64,000 bases of DNA from Centroberyx gerrardi (taxonomy: Eukaryota > Chordata > Actinopteri > Beryciformes > Berycidae), in NCBI RefSeq assembly GCF_048128805.1, contig NC_135998.1, positions 21,531,156 to 21,595,155 on the forward strand, read 5' to 3'. Below the pieces are notes generated by a model. The model was given only the letters and a program-made list of their open reading frames with translations, ran no database searches and was not told the origin of the DNA. Shown piece by piece: positions 39,201 to 50,250 of this stretch (position 1 is the first letter of the stretch; every line of letters starts with the position of its first letter). A program made the translations under genes and the position numbers.

Positions 39201-42200
39201 TGCAGTCTTGCTTCCTACAATTGAGAAAATGAAATTGTTTTTATCATCTGATCTACTCGAAATCCCTCTATTCCTGCCTCCCTCAGTCAAAAGTCACTCA
39301 CATCTCCAGCTTGTTCAGACTGCAGCAGCTATGTTAACTAGTGCCAAACAAAGACACCATACATCCCCAATTTTAGCATCTCTCCAATGGTTACCAGTTA
39401 ATTACAGAGTTAACTTAAAGGACAGTTCCTGTGTGATTGAAGTTTTTGCTCATTTCCTGCATTCCCCTACTATTTTACATCACCGTTTTGTTTTCTATGC
39501 AGTTTGGAATTGAATGGGAGTGAATGAGCCGGAGAGGTGTGACAAAACTGATTCAGAAATATCTTTAATTGTGGTGCAACAGTCAGAATTAACATTAAAG
39601 GGATGGAAAATGTAAAAATGAGCAAAAAACTCCAATCACACTGGAATGGTCCTTTAGAGTCACATTTAAAACACAACAAGGTCTGGCCCCGAGCTAAATT
39701 GCAAATGTTGTAGTTCCCTTTGAGCCAGAGGGCAGCTTGAGATCCTCCGGTGAAGAATACAAGTGAAGACTACAAGTCACTACACTTTTGCCAGCAGGGC
39801 CCCTATATGCCCTGCCAAGGAGCTAGGCTTGCTAATTCAGTATCAGTTGATGAATCACTATTTAAAAATGCACTTTTACAGACTTGCTTTTATGTTATGT
39901 TATTTATTTATTTTTTTTATGTTACCCAGTTTTAATTTTGTGTTGTTTTCATTTAATGCATTTATTTCTTCTTCTTTTAACATATTTTTTCTTAAAACTG
40001 TTACCAAATTTTGGCGTCCCAGTGGCTCAACCAATAGAGCGCAAACCATTAATGTGAAGTCCTAATCACAGTCGCATGGGTTTGAATCTGGCCCTTGCCC
40101 TTTGCTGCATGTCATCCCCTCTCTCTCTGCCCTGTCTTTCCTGTTGATCTGATCTCTACTATCAATAAAGGCAAAAAAACACAAAAAAGTAATAAAAAAA
40201 ACCCTCCTCATTATATATTTTACTATTTTTGTTTTTATGCCTTCATGTAAAGCACTTTGTAAACTCTTTGCTTTTCTTTGCTTCTGCTTTTCAATAACAG
40301 TGTTGAACAGTATATATATATATATATATATATGTGTATAAAGTTTATTATTTTTTAATAGGAAGTAAGAAATGGGAAATTATCTCACAAGTCGTATTTG
40401 TTGATGAGAAATTATGAGCATACGCAATTTTTGCATATATTGTCTTCTTCTCTTTTATCTTTTTGCAGCTCTGCAAAACCTCAGGTTGTGAAAATACAAT
40501 GCTTCAATACATATACTGTGTGTATACAGCATCATGATCTTGTATATTAAGATTTGCAAGTTTGGTCTCGAAATTTGGTCCTTCAGGAGGAAGACATCGT
40601 AGCAGAACCCGTTTTTGCCATTTCTTGCCACATGGTATGTGGTCAAGATTTCCTCCTTTTACATCAGTTTTTTTTTAAAGATACAGTAAATGCAAATGAA
40701 TTGCAGTAACACCTTGAGGTCAATCTGGCTAAGCTGATCTGTGTTTCAGTCTGCAAGTGTTATAGCTAGAGATCACACAGCCACTTGAGATATTTGATGA
40801 CATGGGTTTTGAGGTTGAGAAGTAGACTAGAGTAGCATAAATCACGTGTGTTAGTTTCTTTGTGGCAGCCTGTGCATGTCTGTGTGCACGTTCTAGCTTC
40901 CTACCTATATGTGTAGGGTCCGACCTGGGCGACCACTGGCTTGGCCCCGGCCAGGAACTCGTCCACATTGGTCACGTTGAAGAAGAAATACTCCATGAAG
41001 ACAGGAGGAGGCGGGTTCTTCCATGTCTCAAACACACGGCTGCCCTCCGTCAAAGTAATCTCCTGTAGAGACATAAAGTACATATCTCAGTTGTATGGAT
41101 GTATTTCCATTTATTCAGATAAATAAGTATGACTGTGAAGTAGGGGTCAAAATAAAAATGTTGCTCTAAATTAAATCCAATAAAGAAAGCTTTTGCACAC
41201 CTGACCTGTCTTAGTGACATGTGCATAGCAGACAGTCCACAAAATTACCCAAAACACCCACACACTTCCTGCACTTTCACATCACAAAAGTTTGGGAAAA
41301 TCAAACGCATGTTTTGAACTTGAAGTTTCAACATTTTGTTCCCAATAAAAACACTCCAGAGAACAGAAACATCCCCACGGGGGGGGTGGGGGGGGGGGGG
41401 GGGGGGGAGTTGTTGGATGAGCGTCAGACTAGAGCATTGGCTACACACATGAATAGTATTAGGGGAGACCCTTCCACAGTTCCATTGTCAGCGGTTGCCA
41501 ATGACGACGAGCTCTCTGGGAGAGACGCCGACAGATCATGTGATGCAAGGAGCTGGATGCCCACTGGTTGGGCAGGACTGTGACCTTAATGATCTGAGCC
41601 ACATTCCTTAGGACTGAGCCCTGAGAGGCCCTGGCAATACAGCAGAGGCACAAACCTATACTATCCTGCAGCAATACACGCTTCGCCAGAAAACTACCAC
41701 CACAGACGACATTGGTCCTGGACAAAGATGCCCTGATTCACCGAGGGGATCTATCAAGGGCTTGGAAGAGACAGGGAGAGAGGAAGGGAGAAAAACATAC
41801 ATTTGTTGAAAGAAGTTGAAAACACTGTCAATTTAAAATAAGCCCAATAAAACCTTCCAAAGAGTCTGGTTATTTCTGGGGAGTACAGCCCCCCTCTTCC
41901 TTTGGGGTCCCTTCTACTCACTCAATGACAAAAGTTTAGCTGAGTAGCCAAGGACAATAAGGCTGTCACCTTGGATTGAGGAAGGGAGAGCCTGTGGGAC
42001 CATGGGTCCTCCTTTCATGGTTGGAACAATCAATATGGTAACCCTCCCTGCATGCTACATGAAATACTGCATGGAAAACAGGAACAGAGAAGCCCTCTTA
42101 TCTCAGTTCTTACCACAGCTACTCTAACACCACTCCCTATATGAAAACAGATGTAGCAGGTGAATACACATACTGCTAGTGCTTTGATGTGGAGGCACTT

Positions 42201-43009
42201 TTGTGCAGGCAAACACTTGCAACTGACCAAGCTCTACCAGCTGAACCACAGTCCAGCCCTGCTATTACTCAACCCGCCAAAGGCATATTAAAGGCCATTC
42301 CCATCCAGAAAAGAGTGATTTCTCACCATCAACTCTCCAGCAGGTCACTGCACACTAACCCCTCTGCTCATGGTGACTCACATAGAAGCTGCGCGGCTGC
42401 CAACCCACCCCCAGCCCAGCCTGTTTCCCAATAAGTCTGGCAGGGTGAAAGAGGCTTAGCACACAAAGAGGGCCTGCTGCTGGGAGGGTCTCTGTGGAAT
42501 GAGTTCATTCACACTGGGGTAACTGGGGTAAGGGAGTTACTTGATACGCCTCAAATAAATCATACTGCCAGGCCAGTAGATACCAGTGGTGTAGTCTACA
42601 TGATACGCAGGTATACGCCGTATACCCAAGAAAGCTCCAGGATTTCCGTATACCCACTTAAAAATGCGCAAGGATACGTAACAATATAGTTTTGTGACAG
42701 AACATTCACTTCAGTGATTTTGTTTTCGTAAATAACGGGTAGAGTATAACTGCAATAAAATAAGTTTTGCAGGGGAAGGCATCTCCTCCATTCACACTTC
42801 CATTCATAAAACTAGTGCAGTGCCCGTCTGGTGCACAGAGCGCTGTTCGCTTGTTTATTCAAAGTTTATTAATATTGAACGTGTCGCGTGTCCAAATTGC
42901 ACCAAATCCGACACTGCACGTCCTTGGGTCCCCAGCAATACACCCGCCAAGTGTGAAGTAGATCGGACGAACGGTTCTCGAGATATGCGAAGGACACACA
43001 CACTCACTC

Positions 43010-43042
<33 letters not shown>

Positions 43043-46000
43043 GATTCCTTGCTTTATAGTTAGATTCACCCTGTGTGCTCTGTCTGTGTTACGAAGCGCG
43101 GAACGTGGTGGCTTCCCGTATAGGAGGGGCTTTGAGTCTGGCCTGTGACCTAGACCTGACGTCACCTACCAACCAACACAGTTGCTTGACAGTCATTTCC
43201 CCGGCTCGACAGTTAACATTATACAGGGTTGCTGTTTCTTGACTAAGAGGTTAGGTGGTGTAGAAATGCAGGAAATTTGTTTTAAATTACTATTTTTTTT
43301 CTGGGGGAGGTCCGCCAGACCCCCCCGCCAATTATGTATCCCCCCGACCCCCCCAGGAAATAAATCTCTGCGTATACCCACTACAATAAACTAGACTACA
43401 CCACTGGTAGATACCTATGTGTGTCTCCGTGGGTGTGGGTGTGTGTTTTGTTTTACATCACTAAAATATGTGCGTGGGTTTGACACACATGCACATATTT
43501 TAGTGATGTAAGATCAACTTTTTATTAAAAATAATAACTTTTGTTATTATTTTCTTCAGTTAAGGCAGGTTTCTGAAATACGGCTGCCCTTAATCTCATC
43601 ATGTCAAGAGGTAGGAACTACTTGACCAAACCGGATGATCAATGTATCCCATGTATCTATGTTTCTGTATGTGGGAAAAATATGGAAAAAAAAAAAGTTA
43701 AAAGTTGCTGACATGAGAGGCCAAATGTTATGTAAACAAGAGAGACACCATTACAATAATTTTAAAAGACACAATGCTGTCTAGTTTGCCTCTGGTTGAA
43801 GTTTTGCAATATTTCTGATTGAAGTTTTGCAATACTAAATGAAGCCAAAGTGTGTCAATCAGTTTCATGTCTGGGTTCTCAATGTGGGACAAACATGGGA
43901 GCTACGGCCATTAATTACAGGCCTACACTTTGGGTGAATGGGTTACAAAATTCAACAAATACTACAAATAAGGGCTAAACAAACATTACCATGTGAATGT
44001 TTTCATATTCCCAGATATAAGATCCTAAGTTGTTTCAGTTTATTCTCGGTGTCTGTGGCTATGTGATGGGAATCCTTGTTTGCCTGGCAAAATGCCAGCA
44101 TACCTGGTCATAAACAAGAGGGTCAGTATTTATAGTAAATATCAAACTCTTTCCCGAGTGCCATCATCAATCCTTATATAGAAATCACAGCCTTGGTAGA
44201 ATGAAAACAATGAGCACCTATGACGCCCATCAATCTTTTTTTAGACTGTGACCGTTTGATTTACACTGTCAAGTCAAAAGAAGCGTTTGTGTTTTCTGAT
44301 GCTCTTTGTCTGTGCAGTCTGGATGGGATACAGCTTGTGAAGAATTCAGAATGGTGAGGGTGGATTTTGTTATCACTACACTCTTAAAAAGGAGCCATTT
44401 TAACACATCTGTGTGTCTTCCTTGGGACAACGTGCACTTGTGTTACTTTTCAACACAAGATATATTAATAACAACACATGCTGTGTTAAAATGTAATTGT
44501 TATTAACATAAGTGTGTGCTGTAGCAAAGAAGACACAGATGTGTTAAAAATGCCATATATTTTGTAAGAGTGTGCACTCAATATCCTCCTTCAATTGTAA
44601 TAAGTGCTGATATAAAGTAGGTTTTGAGCAAAAAGATCAAAGAAGCCATATTCTCTTATCCATGCCCAGAGGCGCTGTCATGTGTTGAGGTCTAATAAAG
44701 TTTGTGAGAAATTATTTGCTGACCCACATCTTTTTTATACTACAGGCCATTAAATATAATGGTTTTCAGGGTCTGTGTCCTGCCCCCTGCCACTCATACA
44801 CAGCATGTAAGGACTCTTCCATGGAAAGAAATAATTTTAGGAGCTTTGTCACTAAGCAAAGCATGATGACATAAGGGCATTCCTTGCATGCAATTCATGC
44901 AATAAAATTGATCTCTTAGATCTCTCTAGACTCGAACAGATTGGAGACAGATCAGCGCTCGCACTATTGAGCATATAAGAGCGAAGAAGCGAGAGCGAGA
45001 AGCTAGTCATAATGTCTTGACCCCTATCCAAGTTTATAAACCACAAAGGGGAAGTAATATCGAATGATACTGACTAAAGCTGAAATGTAGGTATATTTTC
45101 CACTTGAAGACTTGTTACCCTTCAGGCCTAAAAGGGTCGATGTCACTTGACTGTTTCTTACAGTTCCCTTATGCCATGTCTTTGCCTGTGTATTCATGTA
45201 TTGTGGTTTGTCAACGTTAATGAGATTAAATATTAGTTTATATTTAGTATTATTGGTTTTTTTTTACTCTTGTAAAATGGGGTAATATTCTCAAAGCCAG
45301 ATGTATTTATCTATTTAATTATGTGTTCTCTCCATTGTCCATCGTATAACTTTTCTATGATAAAACCAAAGATCACTTTTCTTTTTATGGTGTATTGAAG
45401 AACCAATTAACTGCAGGTGTGTGGAAACTTCATATTATCTTTGTCTATGCTTTCCTGTCATATTAACACTTCATGTAATTTTTTTTCATTGCAAGCCTCT
45501 GCGTGGACATTCTCCTTTCTGTGGCAGTGTGCAGGTTCTTTTTCTTTTTTGATATGCAAGTACCACTTTTCAACCATCCTCATGCTCAACACATCTTGGA
45601 AGGTAATTTTAACATCTGCATTGTTCATTATCATCACTGTTGAATTAATTAGTATTAATTAAATAAATCCCCCTACCCCTTACCCTCATCTTTACAAACT
45701 CCCTCTGGACACGCTTTGGCACGAAACTAAATAAGAAAAGGTCAAATCTAAATCCCTGCAGCCACAACCCCTCCTGTAACCTCCTTCTATATGTATGCCA
45801 AACTCTTGTGAACATGGGCTCCTTCAACACTATAACCTCCAAAACCTTAACACCTTCACACACTGCTCTTTTGTGTTGAAAGGGGGGACAGTTCACATAT
45901 GGGCTTTCCTGAGGGCTTCATTAAAATATCTTCATAGTCTTCATACAACACTGACTTCAATACTAGGTCTTTCTCCTCCTTGATACAAGTCATCCATGCG

Positions 46001-47239
46001 CCTATTATGTAAAAGCAAACTTGATATGAAAATGAGGACGAAGGTGCGCCATATGACAACACTGAACCTGGGTCAACGATATTTATTTTCATAACATTCC
46101 CACCACCATGCAGACTGAGGTGACAGTGTGAGACGATAACAGAGTCTAGTAGGACGGGTAATGATCATGTAGGCTGGAACAGTGGCCTGCAGTGTTGTGA
46201 AAGTAACGTGAACTTTCAGGGAGGGCTTTGAACTTTACTGACAAACAGAGCCTGAAATCTCTCAAATCCACTTCTTTTGGGTTTAATCTTACAGTGATTA
46301 AACATATGGAGTGTGCTATTCTAGTAATGACTCGTATAAATGAGTCAAACAAAAGAAATAGCTGGCTGGAAAACCTTAAGCATGTTGACTACATGCCAAC
46401 CAAATGCTACCAATGTTTGATAATGTATTTGTTTGGATTTGTGGTCCCTTGACTTCTACACCTCTGGGATTGAAGATCAAACATCTAAGCTTTGTAATTT
46501 AAAGAATTAAAGGAGTTCAGTTGAATGAGGGGAGAGTGTGGAGAGCAAGGGAATACTGATGTTTATATAAGATTAGATGACCATTTCCCATCAGCTTTAT
46601 ACATTACTGATACCGTCTCACAACTCTGCTCCACCTCCCTTCCACCCACAATTCCAAACTGTGTCACTGCAGCAAAACTTCTAACCTCATGCTACAACCC
46701 GAGGGCAACCAGTGAAACTGATCAGGACTAACCTATAACTTGTTGCTATTCTGTTTTGCAATCATTACTTGTTATAATTGTTGACTGCTGATATGTTTAT
46801 CATCTGTTTTGTTTCACGATTCGGCATTTGTTTACTGATGTTAAACCATTCCAGTGAAGCTCTTTGAACTGAAAAATGCCACAGCAAAGCTGCAGAATCT
46901 GCTTGGGGAATATTCTGGCAGATGGAACAGATTGAGAAAACATTTCCCCACACTCTCTTCACGCTCTTCTCTCCTGTTCTCCTTAGCATCTTGATTCAAT
47001 CTGCAATGGCCTAACAACCATTAGGCCATCATTACCCACTGTTATTCCTCTGCCTATAGTCTAGAGCCTTTGACTGGGGCGGGGCTGTAAACTCTAGGTC
47101 AGTTTCAGCTCATTTCAGCAGTTTGTGTAGAAACCCATATATCATTATATATTTTTTAAATGTTTAAAATGTATATTATTATAATATATACATAGAAAAG
47201 TATAAATTATTTGATTTAACCTTTACAAATGAGAGAGAA

Positions 47240-47303
<64 letters not shown>

Positions 47304-48734
47304 AACAGTGGCATAGTCTTAAAACAATCAACTTAATCAAACCATTGACTCATCAATTTCCATTAGATAAATCCTCAATAGGATGCTTTAAACTCACTAA
47401 GAGTAACCAGTTCCTTAGGTATCAAGTCTTTCTGCAGGCTACTCTTGCCACCTCAGCTTATGTTCTCCCCCTCATTGCTAAGAAATATAAATATACAAGT
47501 CTTAGAAAGGCTTTCCTGGTGCTATACCAGTGAGTGAGTACAATATAGGCTACAGTGTGTGATCAGCTTGAGAAAGAAACACTAATACTATTTAAAAATC
47601 CAAACCCTGGGCAGATTAATTCATGCATTAACAAGTCTCAAGTCAAGAGATTTTCTTGTTAGGTGCTGATTTTATTGCTCGGCCTTTGACACAGCTTTTT
47701 AACATGACACGTGTCTTCGTGTAAAAATAGTGTTTTAGCCTATATGGGACCAAGCAATACAAACCCAGCCCTCAGTTATTCTTAGCTGAGGCACCTCCTA
47801 ACTTAATGACAAGTATTCGAAGCAGAATCATAAATAAATGGACCACTGGGAGCACTTTTACAATCTGCCCAGAAAAAAGCCTTTCCAATAAAGGCTTACA
47901 ACATAGTGAATGCCGTAGTAAAACAACATACTACTAAACTACTGTGTCGGTAAAAGATTATGGAGATGGTAGTAGTCTACATAAACCCATAATAACCCAT
48001 CCTTATTCATCTGGAGGAATCTGAGCGGCTCATTAAGCAGCCACTCCTCCCGGGAGGGAGGCGGCCCACACCGCACCCGCACCCCATCACTGTCCAAGTC
48101 ATAACAAGCTGTCACTGAACTATAGTAATAACAACAACAACCATGTAATGACATCTCATTACACAAAATGATAACCAAAGGGGGATGCTGAGCCCACTCA
48201 GTGTTTCGCCTGTAGCTGGATTTTCGAAAACTTTTTGCTGCTTTATATCCTTTCGGAATGGAACTTTAACATTAATCTAAAATGAATGGCAAAGTCAATT
48301 CTGATATGTGACATGTTTATTGCTGTGACCTCAATAATACTATGATTGTTTATAGTCTGTACTAATGATGCTAAGCGAATGTAGCCCTTCAATAACAAAT
48401 AATAAACTCTCAATCTAATCATCTAGGCTTTTACACACAGTAGACGGTCTATAATTTGTCCGCAACAGAGAAAAGCGCACTGCACAATCTCATCATTGTG
48501 ATATTGTTTTCCCGTCTCAGTAGGCCCTATACTGGTAAACAGAAGGGCATTCATTCAGTCCTACATACACACGTGTTTTATGAAGTCCTCTGAGCATGAT
48601 AGTGAACTTACCTTTTTGAGACGGTTATGTATCAGCGTGCGGAAAACTTGAGCCACAACTAAGCCAATCCCAATGATCAGCAGGTGAGCGCAGACGATCC
48701 CAACCACATAGATCGCACAGGATCTTCGCGTCAT
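27133..48734 (-). CDS. scarb2: Lysosome membrane protein 2 / scavenger receptor class B member 2 (13 exons, 522 aa)
   Basis: Exons in transcript order: 48734-48612, 41062-40905, 38472-38325, 38144-37953, 36589-36498, 35590-35471, 32214-32036, 29513-29395, 29082-29009, 28921-28870, 28637-28485, 28157-28110, 27243-27133. Phases all close. The product belongs to the CD36 family: a short N-terminal tail, TM1 (about 8-29), a large glycosylated lumenal domain, TM2 (about 434-464) and a cytosolic tail. LIMP-2 carries beta-glucocerebrosidase to lysosomes. Key matches to human LIMP-2 are VGPYTYRE, TVDELLWGYKD, INGTDG.AFHPL and FPVMFLNES. At least seven NxS/T sequons fall in the lumenal part. CD36 and SCARB1 fit less well. 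Odd points: the tail is 58 residues (about 20 in human), has YTPV (495-498) and YIGL (511-514) and lacks the human DERAPLI motif. The exon 4 donor is either GC or a GT 36 nt further on (adding 12 residues). Intron 1 is 7.5 kb. Confidence 0.94.
27349..27718. mobile_element. Harbinger-type MITE in the last scarb2 intron
   Basis: Imperfect terminal inverted repeats start TGCCGCG on both ends, followed by a related ATATGGGA block. TAA flanks both sides (27346-27348 and 27719-27721), the 3-bp target duplication expected of PIF/Harbinger elements. The 370-bp interior does not code. Confidence 0.6.
29519..29619. repeat. (GGAGA)n purine repeat
   Basis: About 100 bp of GAGGA/GGAGA pentamers begin immediately beside the acceptor of scarb2 exon 8 (exon begins 29513, minus strand). 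On the transcript strand this is a TCTCC-rich tract that forms the polypyrimidine region of that acceptor. Confidence 0.9.
30171..30224. repeat. (CAGA)n microsatellite
   Basis: About thirteen perfect CAGA units, in scarb2 intron 7. Confidence 0.95.
31071..31275. repeat. Fish CA / degenerate CCTAAC repeat
   Basis: A CA-rich tract (to about 31126) leads into cttgtgagagccttcattga and then about 100 bp of drifting CCTAAC/CCTTAAC units. This composite arrangement is a common dispersed repeat in teleost introns. It is in scarb2 intron 7. Confidence 0.7.
33000..34380. other. Intron 6/7 sequence without recognised features
   Basis: Part of the scarb2 intron between exons 7 and 6. Short open frames occur on both strands but lack domains or splice context. 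A pyrimidine-rich stretch is at about 34070-34135. Confidence 0.4.
34744..35321. mobile_element. Non-autonomous DNA element rich in CAAGTC
   Basis: The segment is filled with drifting CAAGTC/AAGTCTCAAGTC units. Its right end reads gtccccacctctg, i.e. a CAGAGGTGGGGAC terminus on the other strand, which resembles fish hAT ends. Possible 8-bp flanks are GCATATAC (34736-34743) and ACATATAC (35322-35329), with one mismatch. The left terminus is decayed, so the left border is tentative. It lies in scarb2 intron 6. Confidence 0.5.
36179..36337. repeat. CAGA/CACA array with a 20-bp higher-order unit
   Basis: CAGA and CACA tetramers over about 160 bp. Between 36231 and 36310 they are organised as four identical 20-bp units, gacacacagacaggcagaca. 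The array is in scarb2 intron 5. Confidence 0.9.
36804..37754. mobile_element. hAT-like element in scarb2 intron 4
   Basis: The left end reads CAGGGTTTCCCACA and the right end reads TGTGGGAAACACTG, near-perfect inverted termini of the CAGTGTTTCCCA type found in fish hAT elements. TACAA flanks both sides; a full 8-bp duplication is not evident. The 951-bp interior has no long open frame, so it is non-autonomous or decayed. Confidence 0.65.
39416..39655. mobile_element. MITE nested in the LINE
   Basis: Inverted termini are AAAGGACAGTTCCTGTGTGA on the left and the matching AAAGGACCATTCCAGTGTGA read from the right. Subterminal TTTTTGCTCATTT also pairs. The LINE reading frame breaks at its left edge and resumes at its right edge. 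Flanks AGAGTTAA and AGAGTCAC may be a decayed 8-bp duplication. It is about 240 bp with no coding. Confidence 0.8.
40013..40201 (+). mobile_element. tRNA-derived SINE
   Basis: The 5' part has an A-box-like TGGCTCAACCAATAGAG and a B-box GGTTTGAATC at tRNA-like spacing. It then has the teleost SINE body GCTGCATGTCATCCCCTCTC and a tail ctatcaataaaggc followed by A-rich sequence. It is inserted in the 3' part of the LINE copy. Confidence 0.75.
40311..40333. repeat. (TA)n
   Basis: Perfect TA dinucleotide run at the end of the LINE tail. Confidence 0.9.
41379..41408. repeat. Homopolymer G run
   Basis: Nearly thirty G with one T, just inside scarb2 intron 1. It could form a G-quadruplex on the plus strand, and its length is liable to assembly error. 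Confidence 0.85.
42584..43406. mobile_element. hAT-like element with intact target duplication
   Basis: The 15-bp terminal inverted repeats CAGTGGTGTAGTCTA are identical at both ends. They are flanked by a perfect 8-bp duplication GTAGATAC (42576-42583 and 43407-43414), the hallmark of hAT insertion. The 823-bp interior has no transposase. It contains an apparently separate repeat (about 42811-43066) with gttctcgagatatgcg and a CAGA array. Confidence 0.88.
43010..43042. repeat. (CAGA)n inside the hAT-like element
   Basis: Seven to eight CAGA units follow gagatatgcgaaggacacac, part of a repeat nested in the element at 42584. Confidence 0.9.
43453..43511. repeat. Perfect 21-bp inverted repeat (hairpin)
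   Basis: Arms 43453-43473 and 43491-43511 are exact reverse complements with a 17-nt spacer. It lies 46 bp to the right of the hAT-like element, in scarb2 intron 1. It may be a foldback remnant. Confidence 0.85.
44379..44572. mobile_element. Palindromic MITE, family B copy 1 (CACTCTTA termini)
   Basis: Termini CACTCTTAAAAA and TGTAAGAGTG are inverted, and the subterminal TTTTAACACATCTGTGTGTC pairs with GACACAGATGTGTTAAAA. No coding. A second copy is at 58183-58401. It is in scarb2 intron 1. Confidence 0.85.
44573..47241. other. scarb2 intron 1 interior, nothing assigned
   Basis: Short open frames only. A minus-strand frame at 45645-45896 has a basic composition but no recognisable domain. 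I cannot assign function to this stretch. Confidence 0.4.
47242..47300. repeat. (GA)n microsatellite
   Basis: About sixty bases of GA dinucleotide in scarb2 intron 1. Confidence 0.95.
48570..48575. promoter_or_regulatory. scarb2: E-box CACGTG at the start of scarb2 intron 1
   Basis: A palindromic CACGTG lies 37 bp after the exon 1 donor. SCARB2 is a known TFEB/CLEAR-network gene in mammals, whose element has this core. The flanks here (ACACACGTGTTT) match the CLEAR consensus only in the core. Confidence 0.3.
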
Positions 48735-49260
48735 GTTGCAGGTGCTACGGAGAAAACGTGTAAAACTCTTACAAGGGGATGGAGACTTGTGCTGCTTTAT
48801 CCAAACCTTAATGTTAGTGCATAGCCCACAAACTACTGAGAAAGATTTCCGGCCAGAGCAGGCTGCAATAAAAACCCAACCTTGCTTTCACCCTAGTTTC
48901 CACTGGCTTTCCGTTGTAGGCTATTGAAGTTGAAGTTTGAGAGCCGGAGTGGCGAGAGGTTATTTGACCAGGAACTAACGGTGCAACTTCTGAGTTTTTC
49001 TTCCTGAGTTTGCAAGTCACAAAGAACTACGGGGAAGTTTGGATACCCGCCGTTGTGGTTAATAATGAACTAGTTCGCTCTGACAGCCACGAGGTTCACG
49101 GCTGTCCGGGGTGGTAAATGTACTATACAATAAACTGTGACACAGGATATTTGTAGCGGGCTGTAATGTCACCCGCCCTCCGCGCTAAGTGAACGTTGAT
49201 TGGTCGCAACTCAACGGCAGTTTTCGGCGCCCTCAGTGCGCGCGCGTATGTATGTGAGTG
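48735..49260 (-). promoter_or_regulatory. scarb2: Probable scarb2 promoter and 5' UTR
   Basis: The region upstream of the scarb2 ATG is richer in CpG than its surroundings, especially 49150-49250. On the minus strand it has a CCAAT box (49203-49198) followed by a GC box GGGCGGG (49178-49172), in the right order for this gene. The transcription start is not determined. Confidence 0.5.
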
Positions 49261-49316
49261 TCTGTGTGTGTGTGTGTGTGTGTGTATGTGTGTGTGCGTG
49301 GGTGTGTGTGTGTGTC
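49257..49316. repeat. (TG)n microsatellite
   Basis: About sixty bases of mostly TG dinucleotide, just upstream of the scarb2 CCAAT box. Confidence 0.9.
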
Positions 49317-50240
49317 AGCTGACAGCGTCAAGGACAACCGGCTAAAGATTCTGTTGCGCTCTCAAACTTCTCCACTCTCCCTCAGTTCAGCAAGCAGGGC
49401 GTTTTCAAGACGAAGAAGCAGTTGCGTCAGTTCAGTTCCTCACAGTTAGTAGACTTTACCTTGTGAAATGAGATGTGGACAACTGAGTGCTTTGTTCACA
49501 TGTATGGCCGATATTTAGGCAGATTTTAACTATAGGCCTAAAATTTTATAGCCTTTAACTTGAATTGGAAAAAGTAGTGTGATTGCTGTTACCGTATAGG
49601 CTACGGGTACACAGAGGCAATATGTTTTATGTGGCCTGAATTAATCTGGGGAAAATATTTGCTGAGCACACATGCTCTTTTTAAGGACAGCCCTCCCTGT
49701 TTCACATCCATACGGCCACACACCTGGGAGCTGCCGATGCTTTCTCTTGCAGTTGGCCACTGGGCAGCTTCAAAGCAGCAGCTGAGGCGCCTTGGAGAGC
49801 GTTACTTATTCACTTTCCCCGCCCTCGATGGTCACAAGCCTGTTTCTCTAACCTTTAGGCTACGACCTTATGCCTTATGTGGGTCTATGAGTGTTTTGTC
49901 TTAGTGACATTAGTTTTGAGAATGGAAAGAAATGGCCTAGGCAAACACAACCAGGTGCAGATGTAACCCATTGAGAGACAAAATATAAGGTCAAAGAACA
50001 AGGCTCTTTAAGAATGAGATTAAGAGCCTTTTTCATCTATTGCTCTAATTTTAAAAATAAAGGAAATATTCAATATCCATTGTCTCCCGCTTCCTACTAC
50101 AGTTTGTATTGTATACAGCAGCCCAAAAGACCTAGTAACAGCTATATATAAACATCAAGCTTATAGTGTTATGCATGACAGGAAAATGAAATCACTATAG
50201 TGTATTCAGTTACAATGGGCTGTAGCTCCTTTGATTTGCT

Positions 50241-50250
50241 ATCACGTGAG
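50241..50250. promoter_or_regulatory. CLEAR-like E-box upstream of scarb2
   Basis: ATCACGTGAG matches 8 of 10 positions of the CLEAR consensus GTCACGTGAC. It lies 1.5 kb upstream of the scarb2 start codon, rather far for a CLEAR site. Confidence 0.25.

Larger units (their letters stand above)
39130..40300 (+). mobile_element. Rex1-like LINE 3' region, interrupted twice
   Basis: Plus-strand reading near 39146 gives IFDSDLTF, then HSHLQLVQTAA around 39300 and SPILASLQWLPVNYRV around 39365, the standard C-terminal block of Rex1/L2-type ORF2. The frame resumes after the MITE at 39416-39655 (RVTFKTQQGLAP). A fish LINE tail, gtaaagcactttg, appears at 40247 after an inserted SINE (40013-40201). Frameshifts show it is dead. 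It is in scarb2 intron 2. Confidence 0.75.

Noticed and set aside
40013..40110. A tRNA gene
   Set aside because: A-box and B-box-like sequences are present, but the sequence does not fold into a cloverleaf that I can write and continues into a SINE body and A-rich tail.
41379..41408. A functional G-quadruplex regulatory site
   Set aside because: The G run could form one, but homopolymer runs of this size are common and error-prone, and no gene boundary or conserved context supports a role.
45645..45896. Basic minus-strand frame as a retroelement gag or ORF1
   Set aside because: No zinc knuckle, coiled coil or RRM motif is visible, and the flanks show no element boundary.
47939..48178. Minus-strand frame (CYDLDSDGVRVRCGPPPSRE region) as an extra scarb2 exon
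   Set aside because: It lies in scarb2 intron 1, has no counterpart in the CD36 family and would break the exon 1 to exon 2 junction, which matches the family directly. It could still be part of another transcript.
27133..48734. Assignment to cd36 or scarb1
   Set aside because: INGTDG followed by AFHPLLSKDE, TVDELLWGYKD and the FPVMFLNES region agree with LIMP-2, and the gene sits beside nup54 as SCARB2 does in human.
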